Assembly: GCF_937863485.1 (NCBI RefSeq)
Contig: NZ_CALMFY010000197.1
Coordinates: 1 to 54,001 of the forward strand
Direction: 5' to 3'
From: an uncultured Nostoc sp.
GTDB taxonomy: Bacteria; Cyanobacteriota; Cyanobacteriia; Cyanobacteriales; Nostocaceae
DNA length: 54,001 nt
The position numbers and the translations under genes were made by a program. Each line of letters opens with the position of its first letter. Position 1 is the first letter of the stretch. Positions 38,475 to 49,513 of the stretch are shown piece by piece. The notes below the pieces were generated by a model. The model saw nothing but the letters and a program-made list of their open reading frames with translations. It was not told the origin of the DNA and ran no database searches.

Positions 38475-39473
38475 TTAACTAGCTAGATAGTTGTGTATCT
38501 TATCCTTCTGTTTTCGTAGATTACCCAAAGCTTGTTGCTCTATCTGTCTTACTCGTTCTCGACTAATACCCATACGTTGACCAATCTCTGCTAAAGAAAG
38601 TTCCTTTTCATTTGTTAAACCAAAACGCAAAGTTAATATTTCTCGTTGCTGAGGAGTTAATGTTGACAATAAAATTTGAATATTTTGTTGGAGAAACTTT
38701 TGGTCAGTATATAATTCTGGGGAAAGTCCATCATCCTCTAACACATCTTGTAATTCTGTATCTTTTTCTGAGCCAACTCGCAATTCTAGAGAGACAGGTT
38801 GACGTGCTAAGAGGAAATAATCTCGAATTTGTTTAGGATCTAAAGATAGTTCTTCGGCAATATCAACTGCGGTAGGAGTCCGACCTAGTTTTTGAGTTAG
38901 TTCACGTTGAATACGCTTGATTTTGTTGAGTTTTTCTGTAATATGAATAGGCAAGCGGATAGTACGTCCTTGTTCGGCGATCGCTCGTGTAATTGCCTGA
39001 CGAATCCACCAATAGCCATAAGTTGAAAACTTGTACCCTTTAGTAGGGTCAAATTTCTCAACTCCTCGCTCTAAACCTAAACTTCCTTCTTGAATTAAGT
39101 CGAGGAAATCTAGGTTATGTCTTTGATACTTCTTAGCAACAGACACCACAAGTCGCAGGTTAGCCTGAATCATTTTCTGCTTGGCTTGATGTCCCTGATG
39201 TAGCTGTTGCAGCAGTGATTTTTCACCGATATTTATATTTTCAACCCACTCTTGTTGTGTCGGTTGACGTTTTAATTGAATAGCTAATTTTTCTTTTGCA
39301 GCAAGTAAAGCTATCATTTGTTGAACTTGCTTGGCGAAATTAATCTCTTGCTCATTAGTTAATAAAGGTATACGTCCAATTTCACGAAGATAAGTACGCA
39401 CTGGATCAATAGTAGATAAATATTTTTCATTTTTATCATTTACTTCTAGAGACTGGAAAGATAGATTATTCAT
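38475..39473 (-). CDS. Group 2 RNA polymerase sigma-70 factor
   Basis: Product of 332 residues. Region 1.2 TIDPVRTYLREIGRIPLLT; region 2 ANLRLVVSVAKKYQRHNLDF, LDLIQEGSLGLERGVEKFDP and FSTYGYWWIRQAITRAIAEQ; region 3; region 4 LTPQQREILTLRFGL and MGISRERVRQIEQQALGNLR. No region 1.1, so non-essential group 2, closest in look to cyanobacterial SigB/SigD types. Such factors respond to stress, light or nitrogen. The 480 bp upstream is gene-free and probably holds its promoters. Confidence 0.94.
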   Translation of the reverse strand: MNNLSFQSLEVNDKNEKYLSTIDPVRTYLREIGRIPLLTNEQEINFAKQVQQMIALLAAKEKLAIQLKRQPTQQEWVENINIGEKSLLQQLHQGHQAKQKMIQANLRLVVSVAKKYQRHNLDFLDLIQEGSLGLERGVEKFDPTKGYKFSTYGYWWIRQAITRAIAEQGRTIRLPIHITEKLNKIKRIQRELTQKLGRTPTAVDIAEELSLDPKQIRDYFLLARQPVSLELRVGSEKDTELQDVLEDDGLSPELYTDQKFLQQNIQILLSTLTPQQREILTLRFGLTNEKELSLAEIGQRMGISRERVRQIEQQALGNLRKQKDKIHNYLAS

Positions 39474-39952
39474 AATTATTTTAACCTTCAGAAATACTTG
39501 TCGGTTTAGAGGTAAAAATTTTTCAATCCGAGAGAATTAGTGTAACATTCAAAAATCAAATTAGAATCAGATTATTAATTTTGATGATTAAGTTGCTGAG
39601 GTGACTTGTGACTGGAATAGGTTTTTAGCTTGATTTTAAAATGTGAAATTAAAAGATTGGTCAAGAATTTTCTTGTTGTGATCACGGATAATTATTTTGC
39701 CAAAACTAATATTTTTTAAGTTAAGAGCTTGATGTTACAGGAGCTTGTCAAAGAAGTGAAAAGGTTATGTCTGTCCAAATTAAAGTCCGTTATGAAGCAG
39801 TAGAAATACCTCTATAAACAGTTTCTGCAACGGGTTTTGCAGCACTGGAGACAATGGATTATGCCTTGATTACACAATCCCTTTCGCAGGGGAACCTACT
39901 TGCTTTTATATCTTAAAAGATGCGATCGCTCTTAAGTAAAGTTATGTCTTTT
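39474..39952. other. Intergenic region between sigma factor and PepSY-like gene
   Basis: No gene that I can support; a 16-codon frame after AAAAGGTT at 39767 is too short to call. No strong hairpin. Confidence 0.5.
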
Positions 39953-40234
39953 CTAATCCTTCTCAGATTTTGGCCTTTTCCTACCAAACAAACTAGTCAT
40001 ACTTAATCCAGTAACTAACAATCCCAATAGTCCTAGTCCGTTCAAAATCGGGTAGATTCCCTGTAAACCAAAGATTTCACCACGATGAATCGAAAGCAGT
40101 AGACTACGCTCAACTCCAAGGTTAGCTGACCACTCACCTACCAGCGTAACTGCAATACCAGTTAACAATGTTACAGCAAGCGGTAAAGCCAAAATAATCG
40201 CCAGAGTCCGGTGGTACTTGCGAAATGAACGCAT
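39953..40234 (-). CDS. PepSY-type small membrane protein
   Basis: Product of 93 residues from ATG 40234 (MRSFRKYHRTLAIILALPLA). RKYHRTLAIILALPLAVTLL TG is the first helix typical of PepSY-associated proteins, with LLLSIHRGEIFGLQGIYPIL following and the second helix GLGLLGLLVTGLSMTSLFG. Such proteins are common in cyanobacteria and may bind haem or act with iron reductases; here function is inferred from family only. Confidence 0.78.
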   Translation of the reverse strand: MRSFRKYHRTLAIILALPLAVTLLTGIAVTLVGEWSANLGVERSLLLSIHRGEIFGLQGIYPILNGLGLLGLLVTGLSMTSLFGRKRPKSEKD

Positions 40235-40674
40235 TATCCAAAATCTCCAGTGGAAACTATAGCAGTTTGCAACTTGATCAGGTACAGAACTATTTATCTC
40301 CAAGCCAGATAAAAAGCTTGTTTTCCTACTATTTCCTGTCTTTTGACTGAATTCTATATTTTAAATTTTGGATAATGGAATTCAAAGATTCAAAATTCAA
40401 AATTTAAAAAGGTCTGTCCCTTGCGCGTCTTGTAAGAGTTTCCCCCGAATTTAAATGCGAAAACAATTCTATTATCCAAAATCTAAAATTATTTATTCAG
40501 AACAACTACCTGGAAACATGGGGTCAATCTAAAATCTAAAATCGTTCGACTGAGCATAGCCGTACTCCTTCTCTACGAGACGCTCCGCGAACAAAGAAGC
40601 AAGCTACGCGTAGCGTTCCGCAGGAAAGTCCAAAATCCAAAATTGTTTGATTCCTGCTGTATGTTAGTTTTTCC
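40235..40674. repeat. Intergenic region with AAAATCTAAAAT-type and palindromic repeats
   Basis: ATCCAAAATCTAAAATT units (40365-40500) and a CTCCTTCTCTACGAGACGCT palindromic cluster (40565-40625). The same AAAATCTAAAATCC units are at 31100-31148. No gene recognised. Confidence 0.6.
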
Positions 40675-41100
40675 TCACCCTTTAGAAACAGTGGCGATAT
40701 TTGTGTCAAGTGTTTGTAACCCCTTAAGAGCTTTCGCTTTATCTTTTGCTTTCAGCGCACCCTTCACCTGGGTCGCAGTATCTTCGATTACATTATAGGT
40801 TTTTGAGGATTTAGTTTTGACACCATCCTCAACCTTAGACCAAGAGTTTTCAAACTTATTAAATTGCTGTTGAGCTTTGTCAAAATTTCCGGCTTGCACC
40901 GCAGTTTTTGTATTTGAAACTACACTGACCAAAGGAGCAAAACCTCCCTGCGTAGCACCAGGAGTTTTGGATGCTGTTGTCCCCCCAGTGGTTTGAGTGG
41001 TAGCAGGAGTCTGGGTAGTAGATTTTTGATCGCTGTTACATCCTACCAATGTCAGTAAGCCGATTGCAGTAACGGGGATGATGTAGATTAAGTGTTTCAT
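40675..41100 (-). CDS. Small lipoprotein, unknown function
   Basis: Product of 141 residues from ATG 41100. Signal MKHLIYIIPVTAIGLLTLVG followed by Cys: lipobox LVGC, so lipid-anchored. A Thr/Gln-rich linker of about 35 residues follows, then a helical domain (VVSNTKTAVQAGNFDKAQQQ, FNKFENSWSKVEDGVKT, VKGALKAKDKAKALKGLQTL) resembling periplasmic helical-bundle proteins. Partner unknown. Single gene. Confidence 0.82.
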   Translation of the reverse strand: MKHLIYIIPVTAIGLLTLVGCNSDQKSTTQTPATTQTTGGTTASKTPGATQGGFAPLVSVVSNTKTAVQAGNFDKAQQQFNKFENSWSKVEDGVKTKSSKTYNVIEDTATQVKGALKAKDKAKALKGLQTLDTNIATVSKG

Positions 41101-41327
41101 AAAACCTCTTGAATAATTATAAATCGCCAAGTACTAACGGTATCAGTTACTATATCAGCAAACCTGTCATCTAAAGTTGCTGGAGACGTAGGAAGATTTT
41201 ATGCAGGTTTTGTTTTGGTAAATGCTGTAATAATCTATACTTGTATATATTACTACGGCTACATCAAGGCTGTTTTAGCATCTTAATTGCGGGTTTATGC
41301 CTGATCATTTTTGATGGGTAATAAGGT

Positions 41328-44300
41328 CTAATTTGTTACTTTGTTTCTGATTAAAAAGTCTTGAATGCAGTTGACAAATTCTTTTAACTCTAAAATTAAG
41401 TTAGTAGTATCTTTAAGCTCTCGATGGTAAGCCAATTGTTCTAGTTTGTCAGCTGCTAGGTACATAGCTGTGGCTCCAATATTGCCAGTAGCACCTTTAA
41501 GGTGATGAGCTTCTCGCAGAATTTGCCTAAAGTCATGAGATGCGATCGCTGCAATAATTATTTCTAAACGGGGATTAATATCTTCAACGCATATTCGCAA
41601 TAGATTTAATTCAAATTCTGTGTCATTTCCCGATATCCGATGCAAATGTTCCCAATCAATTTCTAGGTCAGTGGAAACTGTCTGTTCATAGACAACTGCC
41701 TTTTGTTGTGAGAAGATCACGCCTGTCCAATGCTCTAGAGTCGCAGCCAATTTTTCTTTAAACACTGGCTTACTCAGATAGTCGTCCATTCCGGCATTTA
41801 GACACATTTGTTCGTCTTCTTTCATCGCATTAGCTGTCATCGCAATCACCACAGGACGACGACGCAGGGCAAAAGCGTCTTCTTGCCAACGATGAATTTC
41901 TTTTGTGGTTTCCAAACCGTCGAGAATTGGCATTTGGCAATCCATTAGAATCAAATCGTAAGGAATTTTTTCTAATAGCTGCAAAACTTCCTTTCCATTA
42001 GCAACAACATCGGCTTTGTAGCCCAAACTCTGGAGTTGCTTCAAGGCTACTTTCTGATTCACCAAATTATCTTCAGCTAGCAGAATTCTTAATTTAGATT
42101 TAGTAGAGGGGTTAGGGGAAGAGGAAGTAAGAATGCTTGAAGTTTCTGTACTCTGGATTTTTTCAGTAGCCTCAAGCCTTGAGTCTCTAACTCGTTGTTC
42201 TAATTCCGGCACAGTTTCTAAAATAGTTATGATGGTATCGCGCAGTCGTGATGGCTTAATGGGTTTGACCAAATAAGCAGCAAATCCGATTTGGAGCGCC
42301 TGCTGCACTTGATCCCGTTGATTAGTAGAGATGATCATAATCAAAGGTATCTCAGCAATTGCAGAATTGGCTTTAATTTGTTCTCCTAAAGTCATGCCAT
42401 TTGTTTGGGGTATTTGCATATCAACCAAGGCGACATCATAGGATTTTCCTTGCTCACAAGCTTTCTGAATAACTTTGAGGGCCGCAGCAATACTGTCAGC
42501 TTGATCTACCTGCATTCCCCAATGAGTAGCTTGATGGTAGATAATTTTGCAATTAGTAGCGTTGTTATCCACCACTAACAAGCGGCGATTGTGTAAAAGT
42601 CCGCGTTCGCCCTTGGTGTTGGCGTTCACGTAGCGTGTCGCAGACAAGCCATCGGATTTTGGCAAAACAGGCTCAACAAGCTTTGTAAAAAGCACCTCAA
42701 ACCAAAACTTAGATCCTTTCTCCATCTGACTTTCTACCCCAATCACTCCTCCCATCAAGGTCACCAGTTGTTTACAGATGGCTAATCCCAAACCTGTACC
42801 ACCATACTTGCGAGTCGTAGAAGCATCCACTTGGGTAAATGGCGTAAAGAGTTTGCGTTGGTCTTCAGGGCTAATGCCAAGACCTGTATCTGTGATGGCA
42901 AAATGGATGGTGGCTGTAGTGGAGGAAAGCGATGGCTCTGCCAACGCCAAGGGCGAACGCAATTCGGCTTGCACTAATACTTCGCCAGCGCTAGTGAACT
43001 TGATTGCGTTGCTGATTAAGTTCATGAGAATTTGCCGCAGCCTACCACTATCTCCTTTGAGGCGGCTGGGGACGTTGTGCTCAATCATGACGGCAATTTC
43101 TAATCCCTTGTTATGAGCTGAGGGAGCCAATAATTCCACTACTTCTTCCACACAAGTGAATAGGTCAAAATCCAGAGTTTCAAGAGCCATCTCTCCAGCC
43201 TCAAGTTTGGAAAGATCCAAAATCTCGTTGATTAAACTTAAAAGGGCGTCTCCACTACTCCGAATTGTTTCAATAAAATCTCGCTGTTCTGCGTCTAAGG
43301 GAGTATCTAACACTAAACTGGTCATTCCCAATACAGCATTCATCGGAGTCCGAATTTCATGACTTATATTTGCCAAAAAGGCACTTTTCGTCTGAGAAGC
43401 TAATTCGGCTTGGCGACGGGCAATTTCAAGTTCTTGTCGCTGACGAGTTTCTGCTGCTAATAGTTGGGCTTGGGCTAAGGCAATACCTACTTGGTCGGCT
43501 ATTTGCCGCAAAAGATCAGTTTCAAAGTTAGACCAGTGGTGGGAATCATCACACTGATGAACTATGAGCAAACCGCGAAGTTCTTCTTTGACAAGAATGG
43601 GCACAACCAAATTGACTTTCACCCCAAACTGTTGCATTAATTCCAGATGGCTTTGTTCGACTTTTAGCAGATCCAAATTAGCTAGCCCTAAAACGTGTCC
43701 TTGACGGTACTGCTGTAGATAGTATTGTTGTAGATATTCCGCTTGGAAGTAGGGAGGAGTGATGCTTTGCTCTTTGATTGCTGGTAAGCCAGAAACTACT
43801 GCTTCAATAACGGTGGGTGCAGACTCATCTGGCAAAAGCTGATAGATCAAAACTCGGTCAGTCTGGAGAATCTTTTGCACCTCCTCGACAGTGATTTGGA
43901 GAATTTCTTCGATTTGTAAAGACTGACGGATCTTGAGGGTGATTTCGGTAAATAGTTGCGATCGCAAGTTTTGGCGTTGTACTTCTTCTTCAGCCTGTTT
44001 ACGCTGAATAAACTGCCCCACTTGTTCGCCAATCGAATTCATCGTTTTTGCTAAATCTTGGTCAGGTGGCTGGATTTCACGGTTGAAGCAGGTAATGACA
44101 CCAAGGATTTTGTGACCGCTGCGGATCGGAAAACCAAAAGCTGCTTGTAATTCTACTTGAGCGTTAATTTTGAAGCGGGAGAAACTGAGTTCTTTAACAA
44201 CATCAGCGATCCAAACAGGTTCAGAACTAGCCCAAACCCGACCAGGTAGTCCAATTCCTGGTAGAAACGTGGTTTGGCGATTCAGTGCTTCAAACTCTTG

Positions 44301-46028
44301 CACCTCAAGGGATGCTTTATGCCACATATCGAGAAAACGCAGCACATTTGCTTGCTGATCTACCATCCAAATTTCACCCAAATCCCATCCCAAACTCTCG
44401 CAAATCCCTTGCAGTATTTGGTGAGTAGCTTCGCCCGTCGTGGCGGACTCCGCTAAAACGCGGGTTGCAGCATATTGTGCAATCAGATGCTGTTCAGATC
44501 GTTTGCGATCAGTGATGTCAATGCCAGTGCTAACAATGTGTTCCACTGATCCTTCATAGTCTTTTAAGAAGGTATTCGACCAGGAAATCAGCCGCCGACT
44601 GCCATCCTTCATTACCCAATAGTTTTCGTACTCTAGGAAGCCTCCACCAGTTAGCAATTGTTCAAAAACTGCTTTGACTGACTCCACCTCTTCAGGAATT
44701 AGGAACAAGTTCCAGAAATACCTACCCTTCACCTCATCGAAGGAGTAACCTGTTATTTGCTCACAAGCTTGATTGAAGCGAACGATTTTCCCTTGAGAGT
44801 CAAAAACTATTACTAAAGCGCTGGCTGTATCAAGGACTGCTGAGATAAAGTTGCGTTCTTGATTTAAGGTTTCTTCTTTCCTTTGGCGCTCAATCACCTG
44901 ACGATAGATGAAGTAGTAGACTACAGCAAGAACGATAAAACTTACGCAGATGGCGATCGCAAATGTCAGAATTGTGTTGCGACTCGTGTGTTGGAGTCGT
45001 CCCCCTTCCTCGTTTTCCATCTCATTGATCACCTTACGGCTATCATCCATGAGATTTTGTTGATTATTTCTCACTACTACTTGCAATACTGCCTCTAATC
45101 CCTTGTTCTGGCGCAAGTCGATAGTCTGTTTGAGTTGAGTTTTAGCCGTTATCAGAGATTCAAGCGTTGTGATCTGCTGTCGTTGGTTCGGTTGATCTGT
45201 TGTTAAACTCTTCAGTTCGGGAATTTCTTGATCGACGTTAGCAAGTGCTGTTTGATAAGGTTTGAGATAAATTTGTTTTCCAGCGAGTATATAACCATTT
45301 TGCCCAGTCTTTGCATCCTTGATCTGGGACAGTAGTTCTTCTAGACTGTTAATTTTTTTAGAAGTATTTTTTCCGATACTGCCATTATTAGTATATAATT
45401 TTGTATTTTGATCGAAAACCACACCAATCAAAACTAAAATTGCCGATGCCAAACTGAAACCTGCCACAATCCTTTTGAAAAATTGCTTGCGTACCCTCTG
45501 CGTCTGTTTGCCTTTGTGGGTCACAAGTACCAAACTTGCTAAATTTCGGCGCAATTCCAGTTGCTTAATGACTTGACGACCTAAGGTTCGCAATGCCTCT
45601 ATCTGATCTGGAGTAAGTTCTCGTGGTACGTAGTCAATCACGCAAAGTGTTCCTAGCGCATATCCCTCAGGATTAATCAGAGGTACATCAGCATAAAACC
45701 GAATATTTGGCTCAGAAGTGACCAGTGGGTTTGCGGCGAACCGTTGGTCATTTGTTGCATCAGGCACAATCAAGACATCAGGCTGTAGAATAGCATGGGC
45801 ACAGAATGCCAAATCTCGATGTGTTTCTTGGGCTTCCATTCCGACTTTTGACTTGAACCACTGACGGTTTGTATCAATTAAGCTAATTAAAGCAATAGGA
45901 GTCTGACAAATATACGAGGCTAAACGGGTGACATCCTCAAAAGGGCCTTCAGATGGCGTATCGAGGATTTTATACTGCAAAAGTGTCTCGATTCTCTGTA
46001 CTTCGTTATCAGGTAATGGTGCTTTCAT
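41328..46028 (-). CDS. Giant hybrid histidine kinase: GAF-CHASE3-PAS-GAF-GAF-HisKA-HATPase-REC-REC-HPt
   Basis: Product of 1566 residues. Order: GAF (about 1-175, [17 protein letters not shown]), transmembrane helix (about 190-212), CHASE3 (about 215-350), helix [23 protein letters not shown] (about 395-515), GAF (about 530-690), GAF (about 705-870), HisKA with [20 protein letters not shown], ATPase with [21 protein letters not shown] and [16 protein letters not shown]1 ([12 protein letters not shown]), REC2 ([13 protein letters not shown]), HPt ([14 protein letters not shown]). A full internal phosphorelay. The linker before REC1 contains residues ([18 protein letters not shown]) read from a dispersed repeat (42605-42657). 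REC1 has the VVDNNATN acidic-pocket variant. Confidence 0.94.
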   Translation of the reverse strand: MKAPLPDNEVQRIETLLQYKILDTPSEGPFEDVTRLASYICQTPIALISLIDTNRQWFKSKVGMEAQETHRDLAFCAHAILQPDVLIVPDATNDQRFAANPLVTSEPNIRFYADVPLINPEGYALGTLCVIDYVPRELTPDQIEALRTLGRQVIKQLELRRNLASLVLVTHKGKQTQRVRKQFFKRIVAGFSLASAILVLIGVVFDQNTKLYTNNGSIGKNTSKKINSLEELLSQIKDAKTGQNGYILAGKQIYLKPYQTALANVDQEIPELKSLTTDQPNQRQQITTLESLITAKTQLKQTIDLRQNKGLEAVLQVVVRNNQQNLMDDSRKVINEMENEEGGRLQHTSRNTILTFAIAICVSFIVLAVVYYFIYRQVIERQRKEETLNQERNFISAVLDTASALVIVFDSQGKIVRFNQACEQITGYSFDEVKGRYFWNLFLIPEEVESVKAVFEQLLTGGGFLEYENYWVMKDGSRRLISWSNTFLKDYEGSVEHIVSTGIDITDRKRSEQHLIAQYAATRVLAESATTGEATHQILQGICESLGWDLGEIWMVDQQANVLRFLDMWHKASLEVQEFEALNRQTTFLPGIGLPGRVWASSEPVWIADVVKELSFSRFKINAQVELQAAFGFPIRSGHKILGVITCFNREIQPPDQDLAKTMNSIGEQVGQFIQRKQAEEEVQRQNLRSQLFTEITLKIRQSLQIEEILQITVEEVQKILQTDRVLIYQLLPDESAPTVIEAVVSGLPAIKEQSITPPYFQAEYLQQYYLQQYRQGHVLGLANLDLLKVEQSHLELMQQFGVKVNLVVPILVKEELRGLLIVHQCDDSHHWSNFETDLLRQIADQVGIALAQAQLLAAETRQRQELEIARRQAELASQTKSAFLANISHEIRTPMNAVLGMTSLVLDTPLDAEQRDFIETIRSSGDALLSLINEILDLSKLEAGEMALETLDFDLFTCVEEVVELLAPSAHNKGLEIAVMIEHNVPSRLKGDSGRLRQILMNLISNAIKFTSAGEVLVQAELRSPLALAEPSLSSTTATIHFAITDTGLGISPEDQRKLFTPFTQVDASTTRKYGGTGLGLAICKQLVTLMGGVIGVESQMEKGSKFWFEVLFTKLVEPVLPKSDGLSATRYVNANTKGERGLLHNRRLLVVDNNATNCKIIYHQATHWGMQVDQADSIAAALKVIQKACEQGKSYDVALVDMQIPQTNGMTLGEQIKANSAIAEIPLIMIISTNQRDQVQQALQIGFAAYLVKPIKPSRLRDTIITILETVPELEQRVRDSRLEATEKIQSTETSSILTSSSPNPSTKSKLRILLAEDNLVNQKVALKQLQSLGYKADVVANGKEVLQLLEKIPYDLILMDCQMPILDGLETTKEIHRWQEDAFALRRRPVVIAMTANAMKEDEQMCLNAGMDDYLSKPVFKEKLAATLEHWTGVIFSQQKAVVYEQTVSTDLEIDWEHLHRISGNDTEFELNLLRICVEDINPRLEIIIAAIASHDFRQILREAHHLKGATGNIGATAMYLAADKLEQLAYHRELKDTTNLILELKEFVNCIQDFLIRNKVTN

Positions 46029-46049
46029 CCTTGAGCCTTATCTACATTC

Positions 46050-46190
46050 TGGGGACTGGGGAAAAAGCAGAGGGGTAGGGGAACCAATGCCCAGTGCCCA
46101 ATGCCCAATACAACTCTTGGAGAGGCTGCGCTTAGAGCGAGTCATTAAGCGTCGGGAACCTCCGCAACGCACTGGCTCCCCAATGCCCAG
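46050..46190. repeat. Intergenic CCAATGCCCA-type and palindromic repeats
   Basis: GGGGACTGGGGAAAAAGC, CCAATGCCCAGTGCCCAATG and CTCTTGGAGAGGCTGCGC. The first kind is also inside the kinase gene at 26171-26244. Confidence 0.65.
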
Positions 46191-46281
46191 TTCAACAAAC
46201 TTACTTCAATTAATGACAATAGTTTAGTTAAAAGCGTTAGCGTAATTTCACTGAGTTCGACCTTATTAAAAAATCAGTTAA

Positions 46282-46605
46282 ATGATTAAGTCCTTGCTGT
46301 ATTTTTTATGGGCTGGTTTATTTGAAATTGGGGGCGGCTACCTAGTCTGGTTGTGGTTGCGTGAAGGTAAGCCGTTCTGGTGGGGCATATTGGGTGGAAT
46401 TGCTTTAGCTTTCTATGGGGTTATTGCAACTCTCCAATCGACAAATTTTGGTAGAGTGTATGCGGCTTACGGTGGCGTGTTTATCGCAATGGCAATGCTT
46501 TGGGGTTGGAAGGTAGACGGGGTAACTCCAGACCGCTACGACCTAATAGGAGCAAGTTTCGCTTTAGTGGGTGTTTTAATTATCATGTTTGCACCCAGAA
46601 CTTAA
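46282..46605 (+). CDS. YnfA/UPF0060 family small membrane protein
   Basis: Product of 107 residues with four transmembrane helices. FLWAGLFEIGGGYLVWLWLR, LALAFYGV-like ALAFYGVIATLQSTNFGRVY, AAYGGVFIAMAMLWGW and DRYDLIGASFALVGVLIIMF match YnfA, a relative of small multidrug-resistance transporters. Transport substrate undefined. Monocistronic. Confidence 0.93.
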   Translation: MIKSLLYFLWAGLFEIGGGYLVWLWLREGKPFWWGILGGIALAFYGVIATLQSTNFGRVYAAYGGVFIAMAMLWGWKVDGVTPDRYDLIGASFALVGVLIIMFAPRT

Positions 46606-46903
46606 TTGACACTCTCAGTGTTTTTATGGCTGATAGTTGGGCAAATTCTCTGATAATTTACAATAATTATCAATTATCACAAGGATCTTCGTTTGTAACA
46701 GTAGGTAACTAAAAATTTGGAATTTTGTAGCGGTTGAATAAAATATTATTCTTCAAAAACAAAAAAAGATGCAATTATTGCATATGTACAGGCTTATTTA
46801 AATCTTGGTAACTACAATCAGGATTATATTTTTGTTAACATTTGCAGAAAATTAAGGTTAAGTATCTTTTAAGACAAAAATGTCTAACTAAAAGTAATCA
46901 AAT
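46606..46903. other. AT-rich leader of the ammonium transporter gene
   Basis: No gene recognised in about 300 bases. It leads into the NtcA-type box at 46904. Confidence 0.5.
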
Positions 46904-46917
46904 GTAGTGAAGTATAC
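46904..46917 (+). promoter_or_regulatory. NtcA-type box upstream of amt
   Basis: GTAGTGAAGTATAC fits GTA-N8-TAC exactly. It is only 29 bp from the assigned GTG start, so a canonical NtcA-activated -10 box (20-24 bp downstream) would collide with the ribosome-binding site; it may act with a different geometry or the start may be later. Confidence 0.5.
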
Positions 46918-46946
46918 AAATAATTGGTGCTTAGGAAGAAAAACAA

Positions 46947-48392
46947 GTGTTGAAGAAAGTTGTAATGATTGGGGCTATGACCCTACTGATTTTGGGAGTA
47001 CCGCTGATGGGCAATGCTTTTGCCCAAACACCAGCTGCTGCGCCGCCTGCTGCTGATACTGGAGATACGGCATTTATGCTGATTTCAGCAGCACTCGTGC
47101 TGCTAATGACACCAGGATTGGCGTTTTTCTATGGTGGATTTGTGCGATCGCGCAATATCCTAAACACATTGATGATGAGCTTTGTGGTGATGGCGATCGT
47201 GGGAGTTACCTGGATTTTGTGGGGCTATAGTCTTGCCTTTGCGCCAGGTTTACCGTTCATCGGTGGATTGCAATGGTTGGGGTTGAATGGTGTCGGTTTA
47301 GAGATTCAAGGCTACTTGCCGCATCTGCCATACGAAGATGCGCTCAAAGCAGCAGACTCCAAATATGCTGATGTTGTCTCCTATGCCGGAACGATTCCCC
47401 ACCAGGCGTTCACGATTTATCAAGCCATGTTTGCGATTATCACCCCAGCCTTAATTTCTGGGGCGATCGTTGAGCGGATGAGTTTCCGCGCCTATTCCCT
47501 GTTTGTGCTGCTGTGGTCAACCTTTGTTTACGCCCCCCTGGCCCACATGGTATGGGCCAAAGGTGGATTCTTAGGTTTGGCTGGTGGATTAGGTGCCCTC
47601 GACTTTGCAGGCGGTACAGTAGTTCATATCAGTTCTGGTGTTTCTGCCCTAGTAGCAGCGATCGTCCTTGGGCCTCGGAAAACCCATCCTGATCGTCTTA
47701 GCCCTCCACACAATGTTCCTTTCATTTTGCTGGGTGCTGGCTTGCTGTGGTTTGGCTGGTTCGGTTTCAATGCTGGAAGTGCCTTATCTGCTGCTAGTGG
47801 AACTTCTGGTAATGTAGTCACAAATTTAGCAACAACAGCCTTTGTTGCCACCAATACAGCGGCGGCGGCAGCGGCTTTAATGTGGCTAATTTTGGAAGCA
47901 GTTTTACGGGGGAAACCGACTGCCGTGGGAGCGGCTACAGGAGCCGTTGCTGGTTTAGTGGGCATCACTCCCGCCGCCGGATTTGTGACACCGCTATCAG
48001 CGATTTTAGTTGGTTTTGTCACCGCCTTGGTTTGCTTCTATGCTGTGAGTTTCAAGCACAAGTTAGAAATTGACGATGCCTTAGATACCTATCCAGTGCA
48101 TGGCGTTGGTGGTACAGTGGGGGCGATTTTAACAGCCATCTTTGCCACGACTGAAGTCAACGGAGGAGGTAAAGACGGAGTGCTGCGGGGTAATTTTGGT
48201 GAATTGGGAGTTGAACTAGTAGCAATTGCCGTTGCCTATGTGATCGCAGGTGTTGGTACGTGGATTATTCTCAAGGTTATTGATGCTACAGTCGGGCTGC
48301 GAGTCAAAGAGGAAGCTGAATTGCAAGGTTTGGATATTAACGAACACGGTGAAGAAGGTTACAACTCCGAGTTTGGCGATCGTCCCACTTAG
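46947..48392 (+). CDS. amt: Ammonium transporter, Amt family
   Basis: Product of 481 residues from GTG 46947 (AGGAAGAAAAACAA before it). Signal-type N-terminus VMIGAMTLLILGVPLMGNAF then AQTPAA. AFMLISAALVLLMTPGLAFF YGG starts the Amt fold of eleven helices. Conduction-pore His residues lie in TVVHISSGVSAL and YPVHGVGGTVGAIL. LLWFGWFGFNAGSALSA is the family signature. Takes up ammonium across the plasma membrane; usually NtcA-controlled in cyanobacteria, consistent with the box upstream. Dispersed repeats follow the stop. Confidence 0.96.
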   Translation: MLKKVVMIGAMTLLILGVPLMGNAFAQTPAAAPPAADTGDTAFMLISAALVLLMTPGLAFFYGGFVRSRNILNTLMMSFVVMAIVGVTWILWGYSLAFAPGLPFIGGLQWLGLNGVGLEIQGYLPHLPYEDALKAADSKYADVVSYAGTIPHQAFTIYQAMFAIITPALISGAIVERMSFRAYSLFVLLWSTFVYAPLAHMVWAKGGFLGLAGGLGALDFAGGTVVHISSGVSALVAAIVLGPRKTHPDRLSPPHNVPFILLGAGLLWFGWFGFNAGSALSAASGTSGNVVTNLATTAFVATNTAAAAAALMWLILEAVLRGKPTAVGAATGAVAGLVGITPAAGFVTPLSAILVGFVTALVCFYAVSFKHKLEIDDALDTYPVHGVGGTVGAILTAIFATTEVNGGGKDGVLRGNFGELGVELVAIAVAYVIAGVGTWIILKVIDATVGLRVKEEAELQGLDINEHGEEGYNSEFGDRPT

Positions 48393-48397
48393 TAAAG

Positions 48398-48450
48398 AGT
48401 GCTGTTAGCGGATAGCTATGGTTTAGCCGATGCTGAGTTAAGAGTTTGGA
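48398..48450. repeat. Dispersed repeat downstream of amt
   Basis: AGTGCTGTTAGCGGATAGCT is identical to 8223-8242 inside trpD, followed by GTTTAGCC and GCTGAGTTAAGAG. This is a non-coding copy of the element captured by trpD. Confidence 0.75.
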
Positions 48451-48555
48451 AGGAAGAACTTTCTGTTTGCTTCCCCAGTTCCCAGTTTAAGATTGTGTAA
48501 TTTGCGATCGCTAGCGTTAAAATTTGATTCTAATAATTGGTAAATTTCGCTAGTC

Positions 48556-49394
48556 GTGTCTACTTCAGCAAAAACCTTTCCGATCTGGGCATTTTTATCG
48601 CTGTTAACCAACGGCATCCTCATGTTGGCGGTCATCCTGCTAATTTGGCAACAGCAGAGATTGGCCGCTTTTTTTGGGGGGGGGTAATAACATCCCCAGA
48701 GCCAATCAACCTGAACAACTCACCCCAAATTGTTACACCTGATTTAGGTCGCCGTCACCAACTCACTTACCAGGAGTGGGTAAACATCCTTAAGCAAGAA
48801 GCCAAGGTAGCTGCTGACCAACGTCCTCCGCATTTAAGCATCCTGGCGGGAGATTCTTTGAGTCTGTGGTTTCCCCCCGAGTTATTACCCGAAGGTAAAA
48901 ATTGGCTCAATCAAGGAATTTCTGGCGAAACCAGCAATGGACTTTTGAAAAGATTGAAGATATTTGACCGCACGCAGCCAGAGTTAATTTTTGTGATGAT
49001 TGGCATTAATGATTTAATTGGGGGGATGAGCGACGGGGTAATTTTAGATAATCAGCGGCAAATTATTAGTTACCTACAAAAGGCGCATCCCACAGCCCAA
49101 ATTATTGTCCAATCGATTTTGCCACACGGGGCAGAGGAAGCAACCTGGAAAGGACGAGAGAAACTCCAGACTATTGCCAATAGTCGCATTCGCCAGTTGA
49201 ATCAGCAACTGCGAAGCATTTCTACCAAAAAAGGTGTCAAATATCTCGATTTATATCCCCTGTTTACCAACAAGCAAGGTAATCTCCGCCGCGAATTTAC
49301 TACTGATGGCTTACATTTAAGCCCTGAAGGCTATATAGTTTGGCGTTCTGCATTGCAGATTTATAGCGAAATCGAATTAAAACCCCAGCGTTAA
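48556..49394 (+). pseudogene. SGNH/GDSL hydrolase, out of frame at a G9 tract
   Basis: From GTG 48556 one frame gives a membrane anchor: STSAKTFPIWAFLSLLTNGI LMLAVILLIWQQQRLAAFFG, then nine G (48676-48684) and TAA. The catalytic part is in the next frame: VITSPEPINLNNSPQIVTPD, GDS block LAGDSLSLWF, NQGISGETSNG, GxND block VMIGINDL, DGLHLSPEGY. With ten G the two join into about 279 residues. As given, only an anchorless start (48537 frame) could express the enzyme. Envelope esterase role is inferred. Poly-G tracts change length by slippage, so this may be phase variation rather than death. Confidence 0.8.
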
Positions 49395-49513
49395 CGTCCT
49401 TCAAGGGAAAAAGGGTGAAGCACAAAAAGAAGTAATATCTTTGAAGACAACTGTGTATAAATCGCCTCTTGGCGCGAGAAAATAAAAAATAGTGGTTTAA
49501 GTAGACAAATCAA

